This document shows, piece after piece, positions 25,008-34,762 of a DNA stretch of 64,000 nucleotides. The stretch lies in NCBI GenBank assembly GCA_023415915.1, contig JAEZIZ010000112.1, positions 17,129 through 81,128 of the forward strand, given 5' to 3'. The position numbers and the translations under genes are program-made. Position 1 is the first letter of the stretch, and each line of letters begins with the position of its first letter. The DNA comes from Bacillota bacterium. GTDB taxonomy: Bacteria; Bacillota; Clostridia; Christensenellales; SZUA-584. The notes beneath the pieces are model-generated. The model ran no database searches. It worked only from the letters and a program-made list of their open reading frames with translations, and had not been told where the DNA came from.

Positions 25008-27236
25008 CTATATCATGCTTTGCGGGTTGATTTCCATACCGAACACGCAGTTCGCATATGTTTTTGCGTCCGAATACTCGTAAAGTTTCCTGCGGAACAG
25101 GGGCAGCTTGTCGTCGTTTTGCACCTTTATAAGCAGCTGCCAGCGCGATTTGCCCTTTATTTTTTTAACGGGCGCTTCGCTTATATCAAACAGCAGTACG
25201 TGTTCCATTATATCAGCATACTGCTGTTTTAAACCTTTCGCATACTCGACGCAGGCTTTATGCGCGGCTTCTTCGTCCTTGCCCGCGAATACTATCCTGA
25301 AAAACACCGAGTAGGGAGGCAGCATCGCCAAACGCCTTACGCCCATCTCCTTGTCAAAGAAGCCCTCATAATCGTGCGATTTTGCGTACTCCACCGCGTA
25401 ATGCTCAGGGCAGTACGTCTGTATGACTACCTTGCCCGGGTCTTTACGCCCGGCGCGGCCCGAGACCTGCTCGAGCAGCTGGAAGGTCTTTTCGGGGCTC
25501 CTGTAATCGGGTATATGCAGCGAGCTGTCGGCGGATACTACGCCCACGAGCGATACGTTCTCAAAGTCAAGGCCTTTGGCTATCATCTGCGTGCCAATCA
25601 GTATATCGGCCTTACGTTTTTTGAACTGCTCGTATATCTTAATATGCGCGTCCTTGGCTCTTGTAGTGTCAAGGTCCATACGCAGCACGCTTGCCTCGGG
25701 GAAGTGCTTCTTTACCTGCTCTTCCACCTGCTGCGTGCCTATGCCGAACTGCTTTAGGTAAGGCTTGCCGCACGCAGGGCAGACGTTGCGCAGGCTCCTT
25801 TTACGGCCGCAGTAATGGCATACCAGAGAAGAACAGCTTGCGTGGTATGTCATCGACACTTCGCAATTGTCGCAGTATTCAACGTAACCGCAGCCGCGGC
25901 ACATTACAAAAGTCGAATAGCCGCGCCTGTTTATGAACAGCATTATCTGCCGGTTATCCGCCAGCGCCCGTTTCATTTCATTATACAACAAACCCGAAAA
26001 AATTGTTCTGTTTCCGCGAACTAACTCCTCGCGCATGTCCACTATTTTTACTTCGGGCAGTTTTAGGTCAAAAAGCCTGTTTGGCATAACTATAAGCTTA
26101 TATATGCCGTTCTTTGCCTTGATATAGCTCTCTACTGACGGCGTAGCGGAAGCGAGCACCAGCGTTGACCCCTCTATATTGGCGCGCATCCTCGCTATCT
26201 CGTGCGCGGTGTATTTCGGGTGTATGTCCGACTTATAGCTGGTTTCGTGCTCTTCGTCTATTATTATCACGCCTATGTTTTTAAGCGGAGCGAATATTGC
26301 CGACCTTGCGCCTATTACCACTCTCGCGTTGCCATGCACCATGCGCTTCCATTCGTCGTACCTCTCGCCCGTCGAAAGCGTTGAATGGTATACTGCGATA
26401 TGCTCGCCTATGCGCCGCTCAAACATGGCTACAAGCTGCGGCGTCAGCGATATCTCGGGTACGAGCACGATGGCGCTTTCGCCTTTTGCGAGGCAGTCCT
26501 TTACTACCTTTATATATACTTCCGTCTTGCCGCTGCCCGTAACGCCGTGCAGCAGGTATTTGCCCTTGCCCGCGGTTATGGCATTAACCGCGTTTTGCTG
26601 GTCCTCGGAAAGCACGAATTCTTCCTCCATGCTTCCCGCCTTTTTCGGCCTGCGGAACGCGTTTATCTTCTCTATTTTAAGAAAGCCTTTTTTGACAAGC
26701 GCGTCTCTTGCGGAGGCGCTGCCCGGCAGCAGCTCTTCAAGCGCCCTTGCGTCCAGACGCTTATGTTCGCGCATCACGCGCAGCGTTTCAAGCTGCTTTG
26801 GCGCCTTGATGCGGCCGGACGCGGCAACGAATGACGCCGCCGCCTGCTCGTATTCCTGCTCCGATAATAAAAAAACGATCTCTCGTTCGTACTTGTCGCT
26901 TACCCTTCCGCCGCGCATTTCCGCCGGGAACATAAGCCGCAGCGACGTTGCGAGCGTCGTATGATAGTATTTTTGCATCAGGTAAGCGAGCTTTATCTGC
27001 CCCTCCGTCAGCGCCGGGAAATCGGATATTACGGAGTATATATCCTTTAAGCGCTCGGCGTCGTACTGGCATTGCTCCGAAAGGCGCAGCACGTAGCCCT
27101 CGCGCAACGCGTTGCCCTTGCCGAAAGGCACTCTTACCCGATATCCGGCGGTTAAGTTCATGCCTGCAGGGACGCGGTATTCAAACACCCTGTCCACATT
27201 TGAGCTTACAATATCTACGATAACGCTGGCAAACAT
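25008..27236 (-). CDS. priA: Primosomal protein N' (replication restart helicase)
   Basis: 742 residues. N-terminal fork-binding and winged-helix parts (1-200), then the helicase with Walker A GVTGSGKT at 231-238 and the DEEH box (IIDEEHETSY). The zinc domain has eight cysteines in four pairs (CRGCG, CDNC, CHYC, CPAC). It rebuilds forks after arrest. The helicase C-terminal motif is LEQVSGRAGR. It lies three bases from coaBC. Confidence 0.97.
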   Translation of the reverse strand: MFASVIVDIVSSNVDRVFEYRVPAGMNLTAGYRVRVPFGKGNALREGYVLRLSEQCQYDAERLKDIYSVISDFPALTEGQIKLAYLMQKYYHTTLATSLRLMFPAEMRGGRVSDKYEREIVFLLSEQEYEQAAASFVAASGRIKAPKQLETLRVMREHKRLDARALEELLPGSASARDALVKKGFLKIEKINAFRRPKKAGSMEEEFVLSEDQQNAVNAITAGKGKYLLHGVTGSGKTEVYIKVVKDCLAKGESAIVLVPEISLTPQLVAMFERRIGEHIAVYHSTLSTGERYDEWKRMVHGNARVVIGARSAIFAPLKNIGVIIIDEEHETSYKSDIHPKYTAHEIARMRANIEGSTLVLASATPSVESYIKAKNGIYKLIVMPNRLFDLKLPEVKIVDMREELVRGNRTIFSGLLYNEMKRALADNRQIMLFINRRGYSTFVMCRGCGYVEYCDNCEVSMTYHASCSSLVCHYCGRKRSLRNVCPACGKPYLKQFGIGTQQVEEQVKKHFPEASVLRMDLDTTRAKDAHIKIYEQFKKRKADILIGTQMIAKGLDFENVSLVGVVSADSSLHIPDYRSPEKTFQLLEQVSGRAGRKDPGKVVIQTYCPEHYAVEYAKSHDYEGFFDKEMGVRRLAMLPPYSVFFRIVFAGKDEEAAHKACVEYAKGLKQQYADIMEHVLLFDISEAPVKKIKGKSRWQLLIKVQNDDKLPLFRRKLYEYSDAKTYANCVFGMEINPQSMI

Positions 27237-27239
27237 GCG

Positions 27240-28439
27240 TCACCTCGGGACTGCGGTGAAAAGTCTGTAGGCTTCCTGTACAATACGTTTTGCGAGCCTT
27301 TTTTTGCTGTCGCTTCCCAGATCCGTTACGCTGCCGTCCTTGCAGAACAGTTTGATGTTGTTGTCGTCCGCGCCGAAGCCTTCGCCCCGTTTCGAAACGT
27401 CGTTTAATGCTATCATATCAACACGCTTTGATTTTAACTTGCTTATCGCGTTTGCTTCCAGATCATCGGTTTCGGCGGCAAACCCTATAAGCACCTGGCC
27501 TTTCTTCCTGCGCTCGCCCAGCTCTTTTAATATGTCCCTGGTCCTTATAAGCGAGAGCTTCATATCGCCACCCTTTTTTATCTTTTGTGCGCTGTAGCTT
27601 TCGGGCGTGTAGTCGGCGACCGCCGCCGCCATAACAATGATGTCCGCGTTCTCCGACAGCGAAAGCATATTATCCGCCATCTCGCTTGCGGAGGTAACGT
27701 TTACGGTATGGGCCTTATTGGGCGGCTCAATAGCCACCGGCCCGGACACTAGCGTAACGTCGGCGCCGCGTTCAAGAGCGGCTTCGGCAAGAGCGTAGCC
27801 CATCTTGCCCGAAGAGTTGTTGGAAAGATAGCGCACGGGGTCTATCGGTTCTCTTGTAGGCCCGGCGGATATAAGTACGCGTATGCCGCTCATGTCGTAA
27901 AGCGAGCGTAGCACTTGCTCGGCGTATTCTAATATCTCCTCCGGCTCCTTCATCCTGCCCGAGCCGGTATCGCCGCAGGCGAGCGCTCCTTCGCCCGTAT
28001 CCATCACGTAATATCCCCTGCTCTTTAAAACCGCTATGTTATCCTGAACGGCGGGGTCTTCGTACATCGCCGTGTTCATCGCGGGAGCGAATATGACAGG
28101 ACATTCCGCCGCAAGCAGCGTCGTGGTCAGCATATCGTCCGCTATGCCCGACGCGACTTTCCCAAGTATATTAGCGGTAGCGGGCGCGACAATAAACATG
28201 TCCGCCTTTTTAGCGAGCGAGACATGTTTTACATCAAATTCATTTGTCCTCCTGAACGTGTCGGTTATCGCCTCGTTGCCGGAAAGCGTTTCGAACGTCA
28301 GCGGCGTAATGAACTCCTGCGCGCTCTGCGTAAGTATCGCGTGTACGTCATAGCCTCTTTTTTTAAGAAGGCTGGCAAGATAGGCCGCCTTGTACGCGGC
28401 TATGCCTCCCGATACGCCAAGGACGACCGCTTTCGGCAT
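27240..28439 (-). CDS. coaBC: Bifunctional phosphopantothenoylcysteine decarboxylase / synthetase
   Basis: Joins cysteine to 4'-phosphopantothenate, then decarboxylates the product, in coenzyme A synthesis. 399 residues. The FMN-dependent CoaC part (1-180) has VSGGIAAYK, the active-site His in EFDVKHVSLA and PAMNTAMYEDP. The CoaB part (190-399) has SAGPTREPIDPVRYLSN and the lid stretch GFAAETDD. It directly abuts rpoZ with no gap. Confidence 0.96.
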   Translation of the reverse strand: MPKAVVLGVSGGIAAYKAAYLASLLKKRGYDVHAILTQSAQEFITPLTFETLSGNEAITDTFRRTNEFDVKHVSLAKKADMFIVAPATANILGKVASGIADDMLTTTLLAAECPVIFAPAMNTAMYEDPAVQDNIAVLKSRGYYVMDTGEGALACGDTGSGRMKEPEEILEYAEQVLRSLYDMSGIRVLISAGPTREPIDPVRYLSNNSSGKMGYALAEAALERGADVTLVSGPVAIEPPNKAHTVNVTSASEMADNMLSLSENADIIVMAAAVADYTPESYSAQKIKKGGDMKLSLIRTRDILKELGERRKKGQVLIGFAAETDDLEANAISKLKSKRVDMIALNDVSKRGEGFGADDNNIKLFCKDGSVTDLGSDSKKRLAKRIVQEAYRLFTAVPR

Positions 28440-28643
28440 CTATTGATTCTCCTCCGGAGCTATGTAAGTAATTTTGTCATAATATATCTCTTTTGCAGCC
28501 TGAGAGACGGGGTTTGACTCCTGCGATTCCGTCAGGGGCTCCGCGCCGTCCACGAGCTGCCTTGCCCTTTTCGCTGATTCTATTACAAGCGTATACCTGC
28601 AGTCCACCTTTTCTCTCAGTTCACTTACTCCCGGATACATCAT
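28440..28643 (-). CDS. rpoZ: RNA polymerase omega subunit
   Basis: A 67-residue omega protein, recognisable by YTLVIESAKRARQL followed by a C-terminal segment with NPVSQAAKEIYYDKI. It helps assemble the beta' subunit. The position between gmk and coaBC is the conserved one in Firmicutes. Confidence 0.9.
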   Translation of the reverse strand: MMYPGVSELREKVDCRYTLVIESAKRARQLVDGAEPLTESQESNPVSQAAKEIYYDKITYIAPEENQ

Positions 28644-28649
28644 ATATAA

Positions 28650-29255
28650 TCACCATTCCTTTAAATGTTTAAATTTATCAATATTTCTTGTTACCTTCAG
28701 CCTCTCGGCCTCGATAATACATCCGATGCTGTGCACGACTTTTTCTATGTTGTCGTTGACTATCACATAGTCATATTCGCCCATAAGTCCCATTTCGCCC
28801 GCGGCCTTGCTGAGCCTCATATTTATCTGCTCTTCGGTCTCGGTGGCGCGGCTCCTTATCCTGTGCTCCAGCTCTTCAAACGACGGAGGCACCAAGAAAA
28901 GGTAGACGCCCTCCGGAAACGCTTTTTTTACGTTGAGCGCGCCCTGCACGTCTATTTCGAGCAGCACGTTGCGCCCTTCTTTAAGCTTTTCCATCACGAA
29001 ACTTTTTGGCGTTCCGTAATAGTTGGAATATACTTTGGCGTACTCTAAGAACTCTCCCTGTTTGATGAGTTCGTCGAACTCTTCCTTTGTTTTGTAAAAG
29101 TAATCGACCCCTTCAAACTCTCCCGGCCTGCGCTCGCGCGTAGTGCAGGAAACGGACAGCACAAGATCTATCCTGTGTTTCATAAGCGCGTCGCAAACAG
29201 TACCCTTGCCCGTTCCCGAAGGGCCGGATAATACGATAAGCAGTCCGTCGCCCAT
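28650..29255 (-). CDS. gmk: Guanylate kinase
   Basis: Phosphorylates GMP to GDP with ATP. 201 residues with P-loop GPSGTGKG at 11-18 and GMP-binding TTRERRPGEFEGVDY. The LIEIDVQGA element appears here as LLEIDVQGALNVKK. The length is typical. Lies three bases after remA and six before rpoZ. Confidence 0.97.
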   Translation of the reverse strand: MGDGLLIVLSGPSGTGKGTVCDALMKHRIDLVLSVSCTTRERRPGEFEGVDYFYKTKEEFDELIKQGEFLEYAKVYSNYYGTPKSFVMEKLKEGRNVLLEIDVQGALNVKKAFPEGVYLFLVPPSFEELEHRIRSRATETEEQINMRLSKAAGEMGLMGEYDYVIVNDNIEKVVHSIGCIIEAERLKVTRNIDKFKHLKEW

Positions 29256-29258
29256 GCG

Positions 29259-29519
29259 TTAATCCTCTATATCGTCGTCTTTATCGGACAGCCTGTGCGC
29301 TACAGTCTCGGGCTGGACTGCGGAAAGTATCACGTGGTCGCTGTCCGTTATTATAACGGCTCTCGTCCTTCTGCCGTATGTTGCGTCAATAAGGTTGCCT
29401 TTTTGACGGGCTTCCTGTATTATGCGCTTTATCGGCGCCGATTCGGGGCTTACTATGGCTATCATCCTGTTGGCCGAAACGATATTTCCGAAACCGATGT
29501 TTATAAGCCGGATACCCAT
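29259..29519 (-). CDS. remA: RemA/DUF370-family DNA-binding regulator
   Basis: An 86-residue RemA-like protein, [19 protein letters not shown] with a C-terminal [20 protein letters not shown]. In Bacillus RemA activates matrix and osmoprotection genes by binding DNA as a ring-shaped oligomer. GGAGG stands six bases before the ATG at 29519, so the eight extra codons of the longer reading are not used. It lies between yicC and gmk, the conserved location; its targets here are unknown. Confidence 0.92.
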   Translation of the reverse strand: MGIRLINIGFGNIVSANRMIAIVSPESAPIKRIIQEARQKGNLIDATYGRRTRAVIITDSDHVILSAVQPETVAHRLSDKDDDIED

Positions 29520-29535
29520 AAACTTCCTCCCACCT

Positions 29536-30411
29536 TTATTCAATATTCTGAACCTGTTCCCTTATTTTTTCCACAACGCTTTTTCCTTCTATAACCGCGT
29601 TGGTGATATCCATATCCTGCGATTTGGAGCCTATAGTGTTTAACTCTCTGTTCATCTCCTGCACCATGAAATCGAGTTTCCGGCCTACCGCCGCCCTTTC
29701 CGACAGGGCAGCCCTGAACTGGCTGATGTGCGTTTCAAGCCGCACTATTTCCTCGGTTATGTCGGCTCTGTCCGCCATATAAGCGACTTCAGCGTTAAAT
29801 CTTGCTTCGTCAAGCTCCGCGGCGCTTGTAAGCTCCGCTATTCTTGCCTTAAGCTTTTCGGCGTACTCCCTTGGTACGGCGTCCTTTTTAGAGTCTATCG
29901 CCGTCTTGATGGCTTCCAGCGCGTTAAGGCATACGATTATGTTGGCCTTTAGCTGCTCGCCTTCTCTCTGCCTCATGCCGGTGAGTATGTCGAGCGCCGA
30001 GTTTAAAGCCCCGGTCACCAGCGCTTTTTGCTTTTCCTCGTCTTCGGGCGCTTCCTCGATTACAATAGCGTCGGGTATGCTTATTATATCGGACAGCTTT
30101 AAGTCGTCCTCCAGCCTGAAATTCACGGCAGCCTGCCTCGCGGCGGAAAGGTAAGACCTTATAAGCCCTAAGTCAGCCGTTGCCTTCTTTGAATCGTCTT
30201 CCAAAGACGCGTAATTTACAAATACGTCTACGCGCCCGCGCTCAAGCCTGTCTTTTATCGTTTTGCGTATAAGCTCTTCCGCAAACAAAAGCGTACGGGG
30301 TATCCTTACATTGATATCGAGGAACCTGTGGTTGACCGTCTTTATCTCTATGGTTATTTTTCTTCCGTCCATTTCGGCCTCGGCTCTGCCGAAGCCCGTC
30401 ATGCTGAGCAA
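29536..30411 (-). CDS. yicC: YicC-family endoribonuclease
   Basis: A 291-residue YicC/YloC protein beginning [14 protein letters not shown] from a TTG at 30411; an ATG three codons in is the alternative. The family motif [13 protein letters not shown] and the C-terminal [20 protein letters not shown] are present. Enterobacterial YicC has been reported to be an endoribonuclease. It is the first gene of the long minus-strand superoperon and lies just after an extended -10 promoter. Confidence 0.92.
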   Translation of the reverse strand: MLSMTGFGRAEAEMDGRKITIEIKTVNHRFLDINVRIPRTLLFAEELIRKTIKDRLERGRVDVFVNYASLEDDSKKATADLGLIRSYLSAARQAAVNFRLEDDLKLSDIISIPDAIVIEEAPEDEEKQKALVTGALNSALDILTGMRQREGEQLKANIIVCLNALEAIKTAIDSKKDAVPREYAEKLKARIAELTSAAELDEARFNAEVAYMADRADITEEIVRLETHISQFRAALSERAAVGRKLDFMVQEMNRELNTIGSKSQDMDITNAVIEGKSVVEKIREQVQNIE

Positions 30412-30489
30412 CTTAAACGTTCGCCACCTTACAATCGTATTATCCTTCAGCGGCGCTTAACTAAAATGGCGCAACACTGATAATAAATG

Positions 30490-30504
30490 ATTATAGCATA
30501 CTGC
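30490..30504 (-). promoter_or_regulatory. Extended -10 promoter for the yicC superoperon
   Basis: Minus-strand TATAAT at 30490-30495 preceded by TGC forms an extended -10 element (TATGCTATAAT). No good -35 sits 17 bases upstream; only a T-rich stretch is there. It is about 80 bases before yicC and is the best candidate for driving genes down to spoVM. The rest of the 30412-30587 spacer shows no gene. Confidence 0.5.
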
Positions 30505-30587
30505 GTCAAAAAAAATAAGCGAATACGTTAAAAAACTTTAAATTCGACTTATTTTCATCGCATTGCACTGTTTTACGCGGTAATAGC

Positions 30588-31559
30588 TTACAAAGAGAAC
30601 AATTCGTCCGGCATCGGCGGCGCTAGTTTATTCCGTTTGCCGTTTTCAATCACGCAGACGTCTTTTTCGGTGATTTTACCTATTACGGCGGCGCTTATGC
30701 CATTTGCCTTAAGACCAGCAAGCATAGCCTGCTCGTCCGGAGTCGTTATGAGCATGCTGCCGCTGCCAATTAGCCTAAACGGGTTTATGCCCAGAAACGA
30801 ACAGATTTTTTTCGTCACATCAAGAACCGGTATACTTTCGGCATACAAATCGCATCCTGCACCCGAGGCTTCGCACATCTCGTGCACCGCGCCGTACACT
30901 CCGCCCTCGGTGACGTCGTGCATCGCGGAAGCGCCCAGCCTCCCTGCAAGCACGCCCTCGCGTATTACGCTTATGCGCTCTCCGAGAGATTCTATGGCCT
31001 TTTCGTCTTCGGCAGTCAGTATGCCCTTAAGGCGCTGCCTGTAGTCGTTTGCTATTATATAAGTGCCCTCAGTTGCTGCATATCCCGTCATTATCAGGCC
31101 GTCGCCCGGGCGCGCCCCGCCGCTGGTTATTAGCTGCCTGCTCTCGATTCTGCCTATTACCGTAGTTGATACGACGATGCGGTTAACGGCGTCCGTCACT
31201 TCGGTATGACCGCCTATTATGTCTATGCCAAGCTCGTCCGCCGCAGACGCAAGCTCGTCTACTATTCGCTCAACTTCCTCAAGCGTTTTATCGGGCGGTA
31301 TAAGCAGCGTTACCAGCATGGCTTCAGGCTGCGCGCCCGAAGAAGCGACGTCGTTGCACGATATGTGTACGGCAAGGCTGCCCGCGTTCTCCGCAGCGCC
31401 CGTTAAAGGGTCGGTAGACAGAACGCACGCTTCGCCGTTAAAATCCAAAGCGGCGCAGTCTTCGCCCACGCCGGCGCGGAGCAGCACCTCGCGCTTCGGA
31501 TGCAGCCTTGAAAGCACTATGCTATTAAGCTGTTCATTTGTCAGTTTGCCTTTCCTCAT
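30588..31559 (-). CDS. AIR-synthase-like (PurM/HypE/ThiL superfamily) protein
   Basis: 323 residues with the PurM-type two-domain layout. The N-terminal part has GVGEDCAALDFNG and VHISCNDVASSGAQPEAMLV, and a second motif is DIIGGHTEVTDAVN. The C-terminal part has HDVTEGGVYGAVHEMCEASG. These resemble HypE-like AIR-synthase-related proteins more than ThiL or SelD, but the exact reaction is unknown. No hyp genes are nearby. It overlaps gatB by four bases, so it is co-translated with the amidotransferase genes. Confidence 0.7.
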   Translation of the reverse strand: MRKGKLTNEQLNSIVLSRLHPKREVLLRAGVGEDCAALDFNGEACVLSTDPLTGAAENAGSLAVHISCNDVASSGAQPEAMLVTLLIPPDKTLEEVERIVDELASAADELGIDIIGGHTEVTDAVNRIVVSTTVIGRIESRQLITSGGARPGDGLIMTGYAATEGTYIIANDYRQRLKGILTAEDEKAIESLGERISVIREGVLAGRLGASAMHDVTEGGVYGAVHEMCEASGAGCDLYAESIPVLDVTKKICSFLGINPFRLIGSGSMLITTPDEQAMLAGLKANGISAAVIGKITEKDVCVIENGKRNKLAPPMPDELFSL

Positions 31560-32986
31560 GCCTTGTTAAGCTCTTCCAGTGCTATTTCATTGACTATCTG
31601 CGGGTTAGCCTGGCCTTTTGTGGCCTTCATTACCTGCCCGACAAAGAACAATATCGCTTTTTGCTTCCCGCCCTTAAAATCGGCTACCGGCCCCGGATTG
31701 TCAGCTATCGCCTTCTTTATCATCGCGCGTATCTCGTCGGAGTCGTTAAGCTGAGTTAAGCCTTTTTTGTTTACTATAGACTCGGGGTCTTCGCCCGTAC
31801 GGAACACCTCTTCGAATACCGTCTTGCCCACGGTCATGTTTATCCTGCCTTCGTCGACCATATTTAGAGTCTTAACGAGGTGCTCCGGCTTTACGGGATT
31901 GTCTTCGGACGCTATGCCGTCTTCCTTCAAAAGCCGCAGCAGGTCGGACATTATAAAGTTACTCAGCCTTTTCGGGTCGCCGTAACCCTTAAGGCACTCC
32001 TCGAAAAACAGCGCGACGGATTTATCGGCGGTAAGCACGCCGGCGTCGTATTCGGGAAGCCCCAGAGAATCTACGTAGCGCCTCTGCTTCGCGGCGGGCA
32101 ACTCGGGAAGGCTTTCCTTGAACGCGCGTATCTGTTCGTCGGTAAGCGTTATAGGCACAAGGTCGGGGTCGGGGAAATACCTGTAGTCATGCGCTTCCTC
32201 TTTGCTGCGCATAGCGTAGCTTTTTCCTTTAACGTCGTCGAAACGCCGCGTCTCCTGCACTACCGTTCCTCCGTCGCTTATTACGTCCATCTGCCTTTCG
32301 CTTTCGGCCTCTATTGCCCTGTAGACGGCGGAAAAGCTGTTTAGGTTCTTCATCTCCGTGCGCGTGCCGAGAACGTCGCTTCCCGCTTCGCGCACCGATA
32401 TGTTGACGTCGCAGCGCAGCGAACCCTCCTGCATCTTGCAGTCCGAAACTCCCGTGTACTGCAATATGCTCTTAAGCGTCTCTAAGAACGCCTTCGTTTC
32501 TTCAGCGCTCCTTAAGTCCGGCTCGGTTACTATCTCTATAAGCGGCACTCCGCACCTGTTGTAGTCCACAGCGGTGCCGGCGCCCGCGTCGTGCAGCAGC
32601 TTGCCCGCGTCCTCCTCCATGTGTATCCGCGTTATCCTTATGCGTTTCTCAGCGTCGCCCACCTTTATGTCTATAAATCCGTTCCTGCACAGCGGCAGGT
32701 CAAACTGTGATATCTGATACGCTTTGGGCAGGTCGGGATAATAATAGCCTTTCCTGTCCATCTTAGAAAAATTGGCTATCTCGCAATTAGTAGCGAGGCC
32801 CGCCTTTGCCGCGAACTCCACGACTTTTTTATTAAGCACGGGAAGTACGCCCGGCATACCCGTGCATACTGGACAGCAGTGCGTATTTGGCTCGCCGCCG
32901 AATTTGTTTTCACACCCGCAGAATATCTTGGTATTCGTAGCAAGCTCTACGTGCACTTCAAGGCCGATTACGGTTTCAAATTCCAT
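31556..32986 (-). CDS. gatB: Aspartyl/glutamyl-tRNA amidotransferase subunit B
   Basis: Activates misacylated Glu-tRNA(Gln) or Asp-tRNA(Asn) for amidation. 476 residues with the cradle domain (GLEVHVELATNTKIFCGC, CPVCTGMPGVLPVLN, and GVPLIEIVTEPDLRS) and a C-terminal YqeY-like tail. Two CxxC-type pairs suggest the zinc site found in many GatB proteins. One base overlaps gatA. Confidence 0.97.
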   Translation of the reverse strand: MEFETVIGLEVHVELATNTKIFCGCENKFGGEPNTHCCPVCTGMPGVLPVLNKKVVEFAAKAGLATNCEIANFSKMDRKGYYYPDLPKAYQISQFDLPLCRNGFIDIKVGDAEKRIRITRIHMEEDAGKLLHDAGAGTAVDYNRCGVPLIEIVTEPDLRSAEETKAFLETLKSILQYTGVSDCKMQEGSLRCDVNISVREAGSDVLGTRTEMKNLNSFSAVYRAIEAESERQMDVISDGGTVVQETRRFDDVKGKSYAMRSKEEAHDYRYFPDPDLVPITLTDEQIRAFKESLPELPAAKQRRYVDSLGLPEYDAGVLTADKSVALFFEECLKGYGDPKRLSNFIMSDLLRLLKEDGIASEDNPVKPEHLVKTLNMVDEGRINMTVGKTVFEEVFRTGEDPESIVNKKGLTQLNDSDEIRAMIKKAIADNPGPVADFKGGKQKAILFFVGQVMKATKGQANPQIVNEIALEELNKA

Positions 32987-34452
32987 TACGCTTCACCTCC
33001 CGCGAACGTTGGACAGCCAATAGCAGGCATCGACTGCTCGAGCGCGTAAGCGGCGCGCAGCATCGTTTCCTCCCCCATCGGCTTTACTATTAGCTGCAGG
33101 CCCACAGGCAGGCCGCCGCTCAATGCGCACGGCACGGAAACCGCCGCGAGCCCCGCGATATTTACGGGTACGGTGTATATATCCGTAAGGTACATCTGCA
33201 TCGGGTCGCTCTTCTCGCCTTTCGTAAAAGCCGGAGCGGGCGCGACGGGCGACAGTATACAGTCGTATTTTTCAAACAGCGCATCGAAATCGCGCTTTAT
33301 GAGCGTGCGCACTTTCAGCGCTTTGAGGTAATACGCGTCGTAATAGCCGGAGCTCAGCACATAGTTGCCCAGCATTATGCGGCGCTTAACTTCCGCGCCG
33401 AAGCCTTCGTTGCGCGTCTTTATATACATGTCAACGACGCCGTCGTATTCTTTCGCGCGGTAGCCGTACTTGACGCCGTCGAACCTTGAGAGATTCGACG
33501 TGGCTTCCGCGGACGATATTATGTAGTATGCGGAAAGCGCGTAATCGAACGTGGGCAGCGACGTTTCTTCGACAACAGCGCCCATGCTCTCAAATGCCTT
33601 AATGGCCGAATTTAGCGCCTCGCGCACGCCGGCATGCAGCGAGTCGGATAGATATTCTTTGGGAAGCCCTATCTTTAAGCCCTTTACGTCTTTGCCTATA
33701 GCCTGCGTATAATCGGGATACGCTGCGTCCACGGACGTCGAATCGCGTCTGTCGTGGCCGCAGATTACGTTGAGCGCCGCCGCAGCGTCCTCCACTGTGC
33801 GCGTAATCGGGCCAATCTGATCGAGCGACGACGCAAACGCGACAAGCCCGTACCTTGACACCGCGCCGTACGTGGGCTTTAAGCCCACCACGCCGCAGTA
33901 AGACGCGGGCTGCCTTATGCTGCCGCCCGTGTCCGAGCCGAGCGCAAAGGGAGCCATCATGGAAGATACCGCCGCGGCGCTGCCGCCCGAAGAGCCGCCG
34001 GGCACCTTCGTCAGATCCCAAGGGTTTGAAGTCGCTTGGAAAGCGCTGTTTTCCGTCGAAGAGCCCATCGCGAACTCGTCGAGGTTAGACTTGGCGAGCA
34101 GTATGAAGCCCTTGCTTTTAAGCAGCTCTGTAACATGCGCGTCATACGGAGGCACGAAGTTTTGGAGTATCTTTGAGGAGCACGTTGTAAGCACGCCTTT
34201 AGTGCATATGTTGTCCTTTAATATTACCGGAATGCCGTCGTATTCGCTTAGCTCGGCGCCTTTTGAGCGCCTCTTGTCGGAAGCGCGCGCTTCGTCGAGC
34301 GCCGCCTCCCTGCATATAAAGTTAAGAGCCTTAATCTGCGGCTCTTTGTCATCGATCCTCTTTAAAAGCCCTTTTACGAGCTCCTCCGCACTCAGCTCCT
34401 TTTTACGAAGAGCGTCCGCGGCCAGCCTGATTGTTACTTCATCTGCGTTCAA
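32986..34452 (-). CDS. gatA: Aspartyl/glutamyl-tRNA amidotransferase subunit A
   Basis: The glutaminase subunit, an amidase-signature enzyme that releases ammonia for GatB. 488 residues with the catalytic triad Lys79 (PVILKDN), cis-Ser154 (GGSSGGSAAA) and nucleophile Ser178 (SDTGGSIRQPA). The length is normal. It is nine bases after gatC. All three subunits are present in the order C-A-B. Confidence 0.97.
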   Translation of the reverse strand: MNADEVTIRLAADALRKKELSAEELVKGLLKRIDDKEPQIKALNFICREAALDEARASDKRRSKGAELSEYDGIPVILKDNICTKGVLTTCSSKILQNFVPPYDAHVTELLKSKGFILLAKSNLDEFAMGSSTENSAFQATSNPWDLTKVPGGSSGGSAAAVSSMMAPFALGSDTGGSIRQPASYCGVVGLKPTYGAVSRYGLVAFASSLDQIGPITRTVEDAAAALNVICGHDRRDSTSVDAAYPDYTQAIGKDVKGLKIGLPKEYLSDSLHAGVREALNSAIKAFESMGAVVEETSLPTFDYALSAYYIISSAEATSNLSRFDGVKYGYRAKEYDGVVDMYIKTRNEGFGAEVKRRIMLGNYVLSSGYYDAYYLKALKVRTLIKRDFDALFEKYDCILSPVAPAPAFTKGEKSDPMQMYLTDIYTVPVNIAGLAAVSVPCALSGGLPVGLQLIVKPMGEETMLRAAYALEQSMPAIGCPTFAGGEA

Positions 34453-34461
34453 TATTCCACC

Positions 34462-34749
34462 TCATTCAACGACTTTGGGCACGATAAAGCATCCGTTTTC
34501 TCTTTCGGGCGCGTTTGACGTAAGAAGGTCGTTATCCATGCTTCCCTTGACCTCGTCTTCGCGCAGTACATTCGATACGCCCTGTATATGCGCCGTAGGC
34601 ATAACGCCGCTTGTATCGAGTTCTTCAAGCTTTTGCGCTGCCAAAAGTATATCTTCAAGGTGCCGCTGGTATTCGGCTTTCTCTTTTTCGTCAAAGCTCA
34701 AGCGTGAGAGCGCGGCTATCTTTTCCACTTCTGAAACAGGAACGAGCAT
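34462..34749 (-). CDS. gatC: Aspartyl/glutamyl-tRNA amidotransferase subunit C
   Basis: A 95-residue GatC that bridges GatA and GatB. Family features are VEKIAALSRLSFDEKE at the N-terminus, the HLEDIL helix and the extended C-terminal tail with LREDEV. It lies 13 bases after the lipoprotein gene and nine before gatA. Confidence 0.93.
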   Translation of the reverse strand: MLVPVSEVEKIAALSRLSFDEKEKAEYQRHLEDILLAAQKLEELDTSGVMPTAHIQGVSNVLREDEVKGSMDNDLLTSNAPERENGCFIVPKVVE

Positions 34750-34762
34750 ATATCCTCCTTGT

